Shown here: positions 1-5,813 of the stretch, piece after piece
Numbering within the stretch: the stretch's first letter is position 1
How the letters are laid out: every line of letters starts with the position of its first letter
Assembly: GCA_050701635.1 (NCBI GenBank)
Contig: JBOGDF010000120.1
Location: 1-14,205 of the forward strand
Origin: WHSM01 sp050701635
GTDB taxonomy: Bacteria; Actinomycetota; Actinomycetes; Mycobacteriales; Micromonosporaceae
Direction: 5' to 3'
Length of the DNA: 14,205 nucleotides
Position numbers and translations under genes: made by a program
The notes under the pieces: model-generated
The model's input: only the letters and a program-made list of their open reading frames with translations
What the model was told of the DNA's origin: nothing
Databases searched by the model: none

Positions 1-420
1 GCGGTGCACCAGGCCGGCCCGGTGCGCCGCCGCCACCGCCGCCAGCAGCGACTCCGCCGTGGTGATCGCCTCGGCCACCGGCAGCCGGCCACGCCGCCCC
101 AGCACCTCGCGCAGGGTGTGGCCGCGTACGTACTCCATCACCAGGTACGGCAGGTCGGTGTGGACGCCGGTGTCGTATACCGCGACCACGTTGGGGTGGG
201 TGAGCCTGGCGATGGTCTTCGCCTCGAGGTCGAACTTGCCGCGGGACTCGCGGTTACCGGCGTACGCCGGCTTGATCACCTTGACCGCGACGATCCGCTC
301 CAGGCGCTCGTCCACCGCGTGGTAGACCGTCGCCATGCCGCCCACTGCGATCCGCCCGCGGATGCGGTAGCGGTCGTCCAGAAGAGCGCCCAGCAGAGGG
401 TCGGCGACAGTGGTGTCCAT
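1..420 (-). CDS. pknL: Ser/Thr protein kinase, N-terminal part (PknL-like, cut by window edge)
   Basis: This is the first 140 residues of a Hanks-type Ser/Thr kinase. The ATG at 420 opens directly into a kinase domain. The glycine-rich loop is GRIAVGGMATVY (22-33), the ATP-anchoring lysine is K47 in VAVKVIK, the probable alpha-C glutamate is E66, and the hinge is VMEYVRG (94-100). The window ends exactly after the LVHR that begins the HRD catalytic loop. The lobe organisation is that of actinobacterial PknB/PknL kinases, which usually go on to a TM segment and an extracellular part, not visible here. The PknL assignment rests on context: an Rv2175c-like gene, whose M. tuberculosis product is a PknL substrate, lies about 1.8 kb away, with idsA and metF beyond. 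Two membrane-protein genes lie directly upstream on the same strand. No clear Shine-Dalgarno precedes the ATG, and a TACACT at 434-429 could be a -10 for a near-leaderless transcript. The kinase call is near certain; the paralogue name is inference. Confidence 0.93.
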   Translation of the reverse strand, partial: MDTTVADPLLGALLDDRYRIRGRIAVGGMATVYHAVDERLERIVAVKVIKPAYAGNRESRGKFDLEAKTIARLTHPNVVAVYDTGVHTDLPYLVMEYVRGHTLREVLGRRGRLPVAEAITTAESLLAAVAAAHRAGLVHR

Positions 421-470
421 CGAGTGCGAGTGTACGGGGACAGCACATCGAAAATGTCACATGCGCCGCT

Positions 471-504
471 CAGGGCGCCACCGGCGATGGCCGGTGACGC
501 CCTG
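471..504 (-). terminator. Strong hairpin between membrane-protein gene and kinase gene
   Basis: An inverted repeat has 15-nt arms with one mismatch (CAGGGCGCCACCGGC at 471-485 and GCCGGTGACGCCCTG at 490-504) around a 4-nt loop. It starts 14 nt beyond the stop codon of the upstream minus-strand gene. No U-tract follows directly, as is common in actinobacterial terminators, although a short TTTT lies about 17 nt further on. It may separate the upstream transcript from the kinase, or act as a processing or attenuation element. Confidence 0.6.
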
Positions 505-517
505 ACAGCGGTACGGG

Positions 518-1045
518 TCAGCTCGCCGACGGTGACGGCGACGCCGAGTTGCTCGTGGGTGGCGAGCTGGACGGCGGCGGCGAGGGCGAGGTGGACGGGC
601 TCGGCGACGGAGACGTCGACGGCGAACGGGTCGGCGGCGACGTCGGGGTCGGCGCCGGCGGGGTGTTGCGTGCCGGCGTAGACCGGGTCGGAGAGGCTGC
701 CGGAGAGTCCGACCGCGACGGTGACGGTGCGGCCGGCGACGGGGAGATCCCGTGGGATCCGGTCGCCTTGCCGATGCCGGACAGTGCTGAATCCTCCGAA
801 TCGTCGGCCACGTCGTCGGCTGCCTCGTGCGTGCTCGGAGCGCGGTCGGCCGGTGCGTCGTCCAGCGCCTTGCCCACCGCGATCACGGTGCCCACACCAC
901 TGGCCACCACCGCGGTCAGCAGACCGGCGGCGATCACCAGCCGCCGGGTCGGCTTGCCACGGCGGGTTTTGAGAAGGCCGAGGTCGTAGCCAATCGAGCG
1001 CGCGGCTCCGGCCGCCTCTCGGCACATGGTCTGCCAGAGGCTCAC
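518..1045 (-). CDS. Small single-TM protein with Ser/Pro-rich extracytoplasmic tail
   Basis: This 175-residue protein is of unknown function. It has a short N-terminal cytoplasmic part with a basic patch (KTRRGKPTRR, about 26-35). One TM helix follows (about 36-59, LVIAAGLLTAVVASGVGTVI), then an acidic stretch (62-87) and a low-complexity tail (about 100-175) of SP/TP/PS pairs. The positive-inside rule puts the tail outside, where it may span cell-wall layers. The GTG start at 1045 has a good ribosome site, GGAAGGGAA, 5 nt upstream; an in-frame ATG at 1027 is a weaker choice. The opposite strand is also open (549-989), but its product is pure Gly/Asp/Val repeats mirroring this tail. The gene lies 50 nt after the next membrane-protein gene and before the kinase, so co-transcription with a signalling locus is plausible. 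I do not recognise a named domain. Confidence 0.8.
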   Translation of the reverse strand: MSLWQTMCREAAGAARSIGYDLGLLKTRRGKPTRRLVIAAGLLTAVVASGVGTVIAVGKALDDAPADRAPSTHEAADDVADDSEDSALSGIGKATGSHGISPSPAAPSPSRSDSPAASPTRSTPARNTPPAPTPTSPPTRSPSTSPSPSPSTSPSPPPSSSPPTSNSASPSPSAS

Positions 1046-1095
1046 AAGTATTCCCTTCCGGCGCCGGACCGAGGGGTGGGTGGGGGGAACGGCGC

Positions 1096-2154
1096 TCAGT
1101 TCAATCCGCCCTGCGTCGGGGCGAGCCCGGCGAGGACGATCAGGAGAACGGACTGGAGGGCAATGAGGAGTGCGAGCAACACCGCGGCGCCACCCAGGTA
1201 ACGGGGCCAGCGCAGCGGTGAACCGATCGAGCGCAGCATTGCCGCTAGTCCGAGCGATGCGGCGACGATCGCGAACCCCAGCGCGATCAACCCGACGATG
1301 CGTACGTGGTACGCCGGGCCGTTGCTGGGGTCGAGCTGTACGAGGTAGGGCAGGGATTCCGGGATCATGCCGCCGAGCAGCCCGGTGAGCGCGAAGACGA
1401 ACGCCGCCAGCGCCAGGGAGGGCGCCGAGAAGATCGCGGAGAACAGTGCGACGTCGTCGTACTCATCGGCCCACTCGTCCTCGTCGTCGACGTGGGCATG
1501 ATCGTCGTAGTGGGCGTGGTCGTCAGGGTGCGCCAGGTTGTCGGGGTGTCCCCGGTGGTCAGCCTCAGCGTGGTTGTCGCGCAGCTGCGGGTGGTCGTCG
1601 TAGCCGGGCGTGGCCGGCAGCAACGCCGTGTCGGCGCGCTCGTCAGCCCCGGCGACCGCCCAGTCGGTGGGTTGACTCCAGTCATCGGTACGGGCGTCGA
1701 CCGGGTCAGGCTCGACGGGTACCTCTTCCACCGGGTTGGCGTCCGCCACGGCGTCGGAGGCGTCGCGGGGCGGCCACGGGGTGTCGGCGGCGTCGCTGGG
1801 TGGCTGGGGGGCATCGGGGGTGCTTACGGGGGCCGCGGTGGCATCGGCGTCCGCGTCGACCGGGCTGCCGTTGGGCGGCGTGGCTGTTGGCGGGCTGGCG
1901 CTCGGCGGGCTGGCAGTTGGCGGGCTGGCGCTCGGTGGGCTGGCGCTGGGAAGGTTGGTACGGGCCGGGCTGGTGTCGCCGGAGCTGAGGTCGTCCGGTG
2001 CGATCTCCAGGTCGGACGCGGCCGCGGAACCCTCGGGAGAGTCGGTCGGGTCCGGTCCGGTCACCTGATCGGAGGTCTTCTTCGAGTCGTCTGTCGGGGA
2101 GTCCACCACACCGTCCACCATGCCATCTACCGCGCTCACCTCGTCGCTTCCCAT
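1096..2154 (-). CDS. Acidic, low-complexity protein with three C-terminal TM helices
   Basis: This 352-residue membrane protein has no domain I can name. Residues 1-235 are predicted disordered and acidic. They contain Pro-rich pentapeptide repeats of the type SPPSA/SPPTA (about 68-95), and then a striking His/Asp-rich stretch (about 186-234) with repeated HPDD, HAHYDD and HAHVDD groups that could bind metal. Three hydrophobic helices follow at about 236-262, 285-307 and 319-343. The ATG at 2154 was chosen because a TAGGGT -10 box ends 7 nt upstream, giving a leaderless mRNA; longer versions would run into the divergent gene. The ORF is followed after 50 nt by the small TM protein, and then the kinase. 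An abundance of Ser/Thr/Asp in a cytoplasmic tail beside a Ser/Thr kinase makes it a candidate substrate, which is inference only. Antisense ORFs here encode only Gly/Val repeats. Confidence 0.82.
   Translation of the reverse strand: MGSDEVSAVDGMVDGVVDSPTDDSKKTSDQVTGPDPTDSPEGSAAASDLEIAPDDLSSGDTSPARTNLPSASPPSASPPTASPPSASPPTATPPNGSPVDADADATAAPVSTPDAPQPPSDAADTPWPPRDASDAVADANPVEEVPVEPDPVDARTDDWSQPTDWAVAGADERADTALLPATPGYDDHPQLRDNHAEADHRGHPDNLAHPDDHAHYDDHAHVDDEDEWADEYDDVALFSAIFSAPSLALAAFVFALTGLLGGMIPESLPYLVQLDPSNGPAYHVRIVGLIALGFAIVAASLGLAAMLRSIGSPLRWPRYLGGAAVLLALLIALQSVLLIVLAGLAPTQGGLN
1886..1945 (-). repeat. 15-bp coding tandem repeat, four units (SPPSA/SPPTA)
   Basis: Four 15-bp units lie at 1886-1900, 1901-1915, 1916-1930 and 1931-1945. 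They alternate as pairs, so two 30-bp blocks differ at only two positions. Degenerate units flank them (1871-1885 and 1946-1960). They encode Pro-rich pentapeptides on the minus strand, and length variation between strains would stay in frame. Confidence 0.85.
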
Positions 2155-2161
2155 CGGCCGC

Positions 2162-2167
2162 ACCCTA
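2162..2167 (-). promoter_or_regulatory. -10 box TAGGGT for a leaderless minus-strand gene
   Basis: Read on the minus strand, TAGGGT ends 7 nt before the ATG at 2154, so the predicted start point is at or next to the A of ATG. There is no Shine-Dalgarno. No good -35 hexamer is seen, which is usual for this promoter type in actinobacteria. Confidence 0.6.
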
Positions 2168-2209
2168 GACCCTTTTGGGGTCCTGTGGTGTGCTCGCCCC
2201 CCGACGTGG

Positions 2210-2215
2210 CAATGT
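2210..2215 (+). promoter_or_regulatory. Possible -10 box (CAATGT) for a leaderless GTG start
   Basis: CAATGT differs from TANNNT at one position and ends 6 nt before the GTG at 2222. No Shine-Dalgarno is visible before this GTG, so leaderless translation is likely. The box itself is weak, and the 67-nt divergent region leaves few alternatives. Confidence 0.4.
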
Positions 2216-2221
2216 GATGGC

Positions 2222-2581
2222 GTGACCGACAAAGCAGAAGAACCGTCGGACCTGCCGGCCGCGTGGCTGCCGCTGCCCGATGTGGCGGAGCGGATGGGGG
2301 TACGCGTCACCCGGGTACGGCAGATGGTGCGCGACGGCGCTCTGCTGGCCGTACGGCGGGACGGCGTACTGGTCGTACCGGCCGAGCTGATGGCTAACGA
2401 CAACGTGCTGAAACACCTCCCCGGGGTCCTGACCCTGCTCCACGACGCTGGGTACAACGACGAAGACGCACTCAGGTGGCTGTACGCAGCCGACGATTCA
2501 CTCCCCGGAGTGCCCGCGGTGGCGCTGGCGGGGCCGCTTGCCACCGAAGTGAAGCGCCGTGCCCAGGCGGTCGGATTCTGA
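2222..2581 (+). CDS. Rv2175c-family winged-HTH DNA-binding protein
   Basis: This 119-residue protein matches the Rv2175c family in layout. A short polar N-terminus (VTDKAEEPSD) is followed by a helix-turn-helix/excisionase-like fold (about 16-60, LPDVAERMGVRVTRVRQMVRDG, then a wing VRRDGVLVVP). A C-terminal domain (about 66-119, LPGVLTLLHDAGYNDEDALRWLY) is typical of this family. In M. tuberculosis Rv2175c binds DNA and is phosphorylated by PknL near its N-terminus, which lowers DNA binding; the Thr at position 2 here is the only N-terminal threonine. The GTG at 2222 was chosen because upstream frames overlap the divergent gene and this start yields the family length. The divergent arrangement with the kinase side of the locus supports a kinase-regulator pair. 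Confidence in the family is high; the target genes are unknown. Confidence 0.93.
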   Translation: MTDKAEEPSDLPAAWLPLPDVAERMGVRVTRVRQMVRDGALLAVRRDGVLVVPAELMANDNVLKHLPGVLTLLHDAGYNDEDALRWLYAADDSLPGVPAVALAGPLATEVKRRAQAVGF

Positions 2582-2643
2582 CCGACCTGGCCGGGCTTGC
2601 CAGCGGGTATCGGCTGTGCGCACACTGTCCCACCTGACGTACC

Positions 2644-2659
2644 CCGGGGTGGGCCCCGG
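2644..2659 (+). terminator. Weak hairpin after the Rv2175c-like gene
   Basis: CCGGGG (2644-2649) and CCCCGG (2654-2659) form a 6-bp GC stem with a 4-nt loop about 60 nt past the stop codon. There is no T-tract. It could be a weak terminator ahead of the ribonuclease gene. The rest of the 149-nt gap shows no other clear signal except the ribonuclease ribosome site. Confidence 0.3.
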
Positions 2660-2730
2660 TTCCGAGGTGACGGCACACCACGCCATCTCAGGTGCCGGCA
2701 GGGGGCGCGTCGGAGAGGGGGCAGCGCGCG

Positions 2731-3165
2731 ATGGAGGCTTCGCCGCGCCGACGGGGCAGCCGCGGGCTGGCCACCGTACTGGCTCTGGTGCTGGCGCTGA
2801 GCGGTGCCGTGTGGCTTGCCGGCTGCGAAGTCGGCGCCCCGGCGGGCACGTCGCGCACACCGTCCACATCGGACACACCCCGCTCCGGGCTGCCTCAGGT
2901 GGCGGTGGCGGAGCTGCCGGCGGAGGCGCGGGACGTCCTGGAAACGATCGAGCGGGGCGGCCCTTACGACTACCCCCAGGACGACCAGGAATTCCGGAAT
3001 CGGGAACGCCGGCTACCGGAGCGGGAACGTGGGTACTACCGCGAATACACGGTGCCCACCCCCGGGGAGGCCGATCGTGGGGCACGACGACTTGTAGTGG
3101 GGGAGGACGGCGACGTGTACTACACCGCCGACCATTATGAAAGTTTCCGGCAGGTGCGGCTGTGA
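2731..3165 (+). CDS. Secreted or lipid-anchored guanyl-specific ribonuclease (RNase Sa/barnase family)
   Basis: This 144-residue ribonuclease cleaves RNA, by family knowledge after G. The N-terminus has a basic region (PRRRGSR), a hydrophobic core (13-30) and WLAGC ending at Cys32, which fits a lipobox. A Ser/Thr/Pro linker leads to the catalytic domain (about 57-144). It aligns closely with Streptomyces RNase Sa: LPAEARDVLETI, GPYDYPQDDQEFRNRE, GYYREYTVPTPG and YYTADHY. Catalytic residues by that alignment are E105, R116, R120 and H135, all present. The two cysteines that form the RNase Sa disulfide are absent: the first position holds Ala/Val and the C-terminus stops short. The ATG at 2731 has GGAGAGGGG 10 nt upstream; an in-frame GTG at 2692 would merely lengthen the signal peptide. 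A barstar gene follows 28 nt later, so the pair is toxin plus immunity. Enzyme family is very likely; lipid anchoring is inferred from the motif. Confidence 0.92.
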   Translation: MEASPRRRGSRGLATVLALVLALSGAVWLAGCEVGAPAGTSRTPSTSDTPRSGLPQVAVAELPAEARDVLETIERGGPYDYPQDDQEFRNRERRLPERERGYYREYTVPTPGEADRGARRLVVGEDGDVYYTADHYESFRQVRL

Positions 3166-3193
3166 GGCGTACCGGCCGCCGTGTGGAGGCGCC

Positions 3194-3643
3194 ATGAACA
3201 CCGCACGGGCACGGTTGAACGCGCTGCTGGAAGGCACCAGACCGCCCGGGATCTACCGCTGGACCTCGCGCGCGCATCCGGCGGCGATGCGGCGCGAACT
3301 CGCCACCGTGGAGTGGGGCTGCCACCTGCTCGACGGGCGTACCGCCACCGACCGTACGAGGTTCTTCGACGCGTGCGCGGAGAGCCTGGCGCTGCCGGCG
3401 TGGTTCGGGCGCAACTTCGACGCGCTGGCGGACTGCCTGACCGACCTGTCGTGGCTGGCCGGCCGGGGCCACGTACTGCTCTGGCAGCAGTACGGAGTGT
3501 TCGCCGACCACGATCCGGACGGCTGGGACCTGGCGCGGGACGTGTTCGCCGACGCGGCGGCGCAGCGGGTGCGTACCGAGCTGGCTCCGCTGTACGTACT
3601 GCTGCGGGGCCACGGCCCGACCGACCGGCTGCCGGTGCTCTGA
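3194..3643 (+). CDS. Barstar-family ribonuclease inhibitor
   Basis: This 149-residue cytoplasmic protein would bind and block the ribonuclease encoded just upstream, protecting the producer. The diagnostic block WFGRNFDALADCLTDL (70-85) matches barstar. D76, D80 and C81 correspond to barstar D35, D39 and C40, and the two aspartates contact the barnase active site. The preceding LDGRTATDRTRFFDACAESLALP (46-68) is also family-typical. It is longer than Bacillus barstar (about 90 residues), with an extra 40 or so N-terminal residues and a C-terminal extension, as in many actinobacterial members. The ATG at 3194 has GGAGG only 4 nt upstream; an upstream in-frame start at 3137 would overlap the ribonuclease gene and add a Cys-rich stretch, so it is less likely. 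The stop lies 7 nt from the convergent polyprenyl synthase stop, with no room for a terminator between. Confidence 0.93.
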   Translation: MNTARARLNALLEGTRPPGIYRWTSRAHPAAMRRELATVEWGCHLLDGRTATDRTRFFDACAESLALPAWFGRNFDALADCLTDLSWLAGRGHVLLWQQYGVFADHDPDGWDLARDVFADAAAQRVRTELAPLYVLLRGHGPTDRLPVL

Positions 3644-3650
3644 CGGCAGG

Positions 3651-4712
3651 CTAGGTGGCGCGCTGCGACGACGCGGTGGCCAGCCGGCGCAGCGTGGCGG
3701 CCGCGACCGGCTCCAGCTCGACCGACTCCAGCGCGCCGAGCGCGGTCGAGGTCAGCTCGCTGATCCGCTTCTCGGTACGCGCCAGCGCGCCGGTGTCGTT
3801 GATGATCTTCTGCAGGATCGCCACCCCGTCGTCGGTCAACCCCGGGTCGCCCAGCAGCCGGCGCAACGTCTCGCGCTGTACGTCGTCGCCGGCCTCGATC
3901 GCCGCCGCCACCAGGTAGGTACGCTTCCCCTCCCGCAGATCGCCGCCGGACGGCTTGCCGGTCTGCGCGGGATCGCCGTACACCCCGAGCACGTCGTCGC
4001 GCAGCTGGAACGCTTCGCCGAGCGGCAGCCCGTACTCGGAGAAGGCCTTGAGCAGTGCGGAGTCGGCGCCGGCGAGGGCACCGCCGAGCAGCACCGGCCG
4101 CTCCACGGTGTATTTCGCGCTCTTGTACGTCGCGACCCGGCTGGCCTGCTCCGCGGAGTCGTCACGCCGGGCCTGGGACAGCACGTCGAGATACTGCCCG
4201 GCCATCACCTCGGTACGCATCGCGTCGTAGTAGGGCCGCGCCGCCGCCAGCCGCTCGTACGGCAGCCCGGCACCGTGGAACATCTCGTCCGACCACACCA
4301 GGCACAGGTCGCCGAGCAGGATCGCCGCCGAGCGGCCGAACGACTCCGACAGCCCCGACCAGTCCTCGGCGGCGTGCTGGTCGGCGAACCGCCGGTGCAC
4401 CGCCGGCTCGCCGCGCCGGGTGTCCGAGGCGTCCATCACGTCGTCGTGGATCAGCGCGCCGGCATGCAGTAGCTCCAGCGACGCGATCGCGCCGATCAGC
4501 TCCGCCTGGTCCGGCCCCCCGCAGGCCCGGTAGGCCCAGTACGCGAAAGCGGGCCGCAGCCGCTTGCCGCCGCCCAGGATGAACGACTCCAACGCGTCGG
4601 CCACCGGGTCGAGGCTGGCGTCGATCGCGGTCAGCTCGCCGCGCCGCTCCGCCAGGAATGACACCAGCTCGGTCTGCACCCGGGTCCGTAGCCCGCTGTC
4701 CACCGGCGCCAT
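3651..4712 (-). CDS. idsA: Polyprenyl (geranylgeranyl-type) diphosphate synthase
   Basis: This 353-residue trans-prenyltransferase condenses isopentenyl diphosphate onto allylic diphosphates. Family landmarks are GGGKRLRP (47-54), the first aspartate-rich motif DDVMD (90-94), RRGEPAVHRRF (99-109), KSAKYT (197-202) and the second region FQLRDDVLGVYGD (235-247), followed by GKPSGGDLREGKRT (252-265). The second motif reads DDVLG rather than DDxxD, which is normal in this subgroup. Chain length cannot be read from sequence alone; residues before DDVMD are small or aliphatic (LLHAGALIH), fitting C15-C20 or longer. The ATG at 4712 has GGAAGGA 8 nt upstream. In M. tuberculosis the equivalent position holds idsA2 beside the MetF-like Rv2172c. 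It could supply FPP for the geosmin synthase 2.5 kb away, but no regulatory link is visible. It is divergent from metF and convergent with barstar. Confidence 0.94.
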   Translation of the reverse strand: MAPVDSGLRTRVQTELVSFLAERRGELTAIDASLDPVADALESFILGGGKRLRPAFAYWAYRACGGPDQAELIGAIASLELLHAGALIHDDVMDASDTRRGEPAVHRRFADQHAAEDWSGLSESFGRSAAILLGDLCLVWSDEMFHGAGLPYERLAAARPYYDAMRTEVMAGQYLDVLSQARRDDSAEQASRVATYKSAKYTVERPVLLGGALAGADSALLKAFSEYGLPLGEAFQLRDDVLGVYGDPAQTGKPSGGDLREGKRTYLVAAAIEAGDDVQRETLRRLLGDPGLTDDGVAILQKIINDTGALARTEKRISELTSTALGALESVELEPVAAATLRRLATASSQRAT

Positions 4713-4744
4713 CACGTTCGTCCTTCCGCATGTCCCCCTCAGCG

Positions 4745-4750
4745 ACGTTA
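4745..4750 (-). promoter_or_regulatory. Possible -10 box (TAACGT) for the polyprenyl synthase
   Basis: On the minus strand TAACGT fits TANNNT. It would start transcription near 4738, leaving about 25 nt of leader that contains the GGAAGGA ribosome site. No -35 consensus is evident. Confidence 0.4.
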
Positions 4751-4794
4751 GCCGTCCGGGCGCGCAGCGGCATCCCTGGTTCGGCCGGGGTGGG

Positions 4795-4816
4795 CGAGAT
4801 CTCCGTACCGATCTCG
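4795..4816. promoter_or_regulatory. Perfect 7-bp inverted repeat upstream of metF, possible operator
   Basis: CGAGATC (4795-4801) and GATCTCG (4810-4816) flank an 8-nt centre, TCCGTACC. Relative to the predicted metF start point (about 4845) it spans roughly -50 to -29, covering the -35 region. This is a position suited to a dimeric regulator. Which protein binds is unknown. Confidence 0.45.
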
Positions 4817-4831
4817 GGCACCGCGACACGT

Positions 4832-4837
4832 TAGAGT
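4832..4837 (+). promoter_or_regulatory. -10 box TAGAGT for leaderless metF
   Basis: TAGAGT ends 7 nt before the GTG at 4845, so transcription should begin at or next to that GTG. This decides the metF start: the earlier GTG at 4836 lies inside the -10 box. No Shine-Dalgarno is present. Confidence 0.6.
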
Positions 4838-4844
4838 GCTGAAC

Positions 4845-5813
4845 GTGACTACCGGTAACCCCTCCACCATGCCTGGCCGGCCCGCCTCGATCGGGGATCT
4901 GATCCGCGAACAGGGTCCGACCTTCTCGTTCGAGTTCTTCCCACCGAAGACCCCGGACGGGGAGCGGCTGCTGTGGCAGGCGATCCGGGAGCTGGAGGTG
5001 TTGCAGCCGTCGTTCGTGTCGGTGACGTACGGCGCCGGCGGCTCCACCCGGGAGAAGACCGTCGAGGTCACGGAGCGGATCGCCACCGAGACCACGCTGC
5101 TGCCGCTGGCGCACTTCACCGCCGTCGACCACTCGGTGGCCGAGCTGCGCAACCTGATCGGCAACTACGCGGCGGTGGGGGTACGCAACATCATCGCGCT
5201 GCGCGGCGACCCGCCGGGCAACCCGCAGGGGGAGTGGATCAAACACCCCGAGGGCTACGAGTACGCGTACCAGCTGGTGGAGCTGATCAAGGAGTTGGGC
5301 GAGTTCTGCGTCGGGGTGGCCGCGTTCCCGGAGACCCATCCGCGCTCGCCGGACTTCGACACCGACGTGCAGCACTTCGTGGAGAAGTGCCGCGCCGGCG
5401 CCGACTACGCGATCACCCAGTTCTTCTTCAACTGGGAGGACTGGGCGCGGTACCGGGACGCCACGCTGGCGCGGGGCTGCGACGTACCGATCGTGCCGGG
5501 CGTGATGCCGGTGACGAACGTACGGCAGATCCAGCGCTTCGCTGAGCTCTCCGGCGCCGAGTTCCCGCCCGACCTGGCCGAGCGGCTGCTGGCGGTGGCC
5601 GACGACACCGAGGCGGTACGCGCGATCGGGGTCGAGGTGGCGACCGAGCTGTCCGAGAAGCTGCTGGCAGAGGGCGCGCCCGGGATCCACTTCATCACGC
5701 TCAACCGTTCGACGGCGACCCGCGAGGTGTGGCGCAACCTGCGCTCCGGCGGCCTGGCGGCGACGGCGTCGCAGGCCACGACCGGCTCACCGGCGGCGGG
5801 CCGGCATGGCTGA
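4845..5813 (+). CDS. metF: Methylenetetrahydrofolate reductase
   Basis: This 322-residue enzyme reduces 5,10-methylenetetrahydrofolate to 5-methyl-THF for methionine synthesis. The TIM-barrel signature is clear: FSFEFFPPK (27-35) with catalytic Glu30, VSVTYGAGGSTRE (58-70), ALRGDPP (118-124) with the Asp (122) that in E. coli MetF is Asp120, and AGADYAITQFFF (184-195). The length fits bacterial single-domain MetF. The start is the GTG at 4845, placed by the -10 box. The last 20 or so residues are Gly/Ala/Thr-rich and look dispensable. It overlaps the SIMPL gene by 8 nt and heads a three-gene operon. In M. tuberculosis the corresponding neighbour of idsA2 is the MetF-like Rv2172c. Whether this protein uses FAD like E. 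coli MetF cannot be judged here. Confidence 0.95.
   Translation: MTTGNPSTMPGRPASIGDLIREQGPTFSFEFFPPKTPDGERLLWQAIRELEVLQPSFVSVTYGAGGSTREKTVEVTERIATETTLLPLAHFTAVDHSVAELRNLIGNYAAVGVRNIIALRGDPPGNPQGEWIKHPEGYEYAYQLVELIKELGEFCVGVAAFPETHPRSPDFDTDVQHFVEKCRAGADYAITQFFFNWEDWARYRDATLARGCDVPIVPGVMPVTNVRQIQRFAELSGAEFPPDLAERLLAVADDTEAVRAIGVEVATELSEKLLAEGAPGIHFITLNRSTATREVWRNLRSGGLAATASQATTGSPAAGRHG

Noticed and set aside
549..989. Plus-strand open frame over the Ser/Pro-rich TM protein
   Set aside because: It is repetitive Gly/Asp/Val sequence without a ribosome site; the minus frame has a TM segment and a strong ribosome site.
1306..2217. Plus-strand open frames (303 and 110 codons) over the acidic membrane protein
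   Set aside because: They encode Gly/Val/Arg or LGG repeats mirroring the Pro-rich repeats. The minus frame has coherent TM helices, a leaderless promoter and sensible composition.
4713..5690. N-terminal extension of the polyprenyl synthase frame across metF
   Set aside because: It would cover the start and most of metF on the other strand. The family N-terminus begins at 4712 with a ribosome site.
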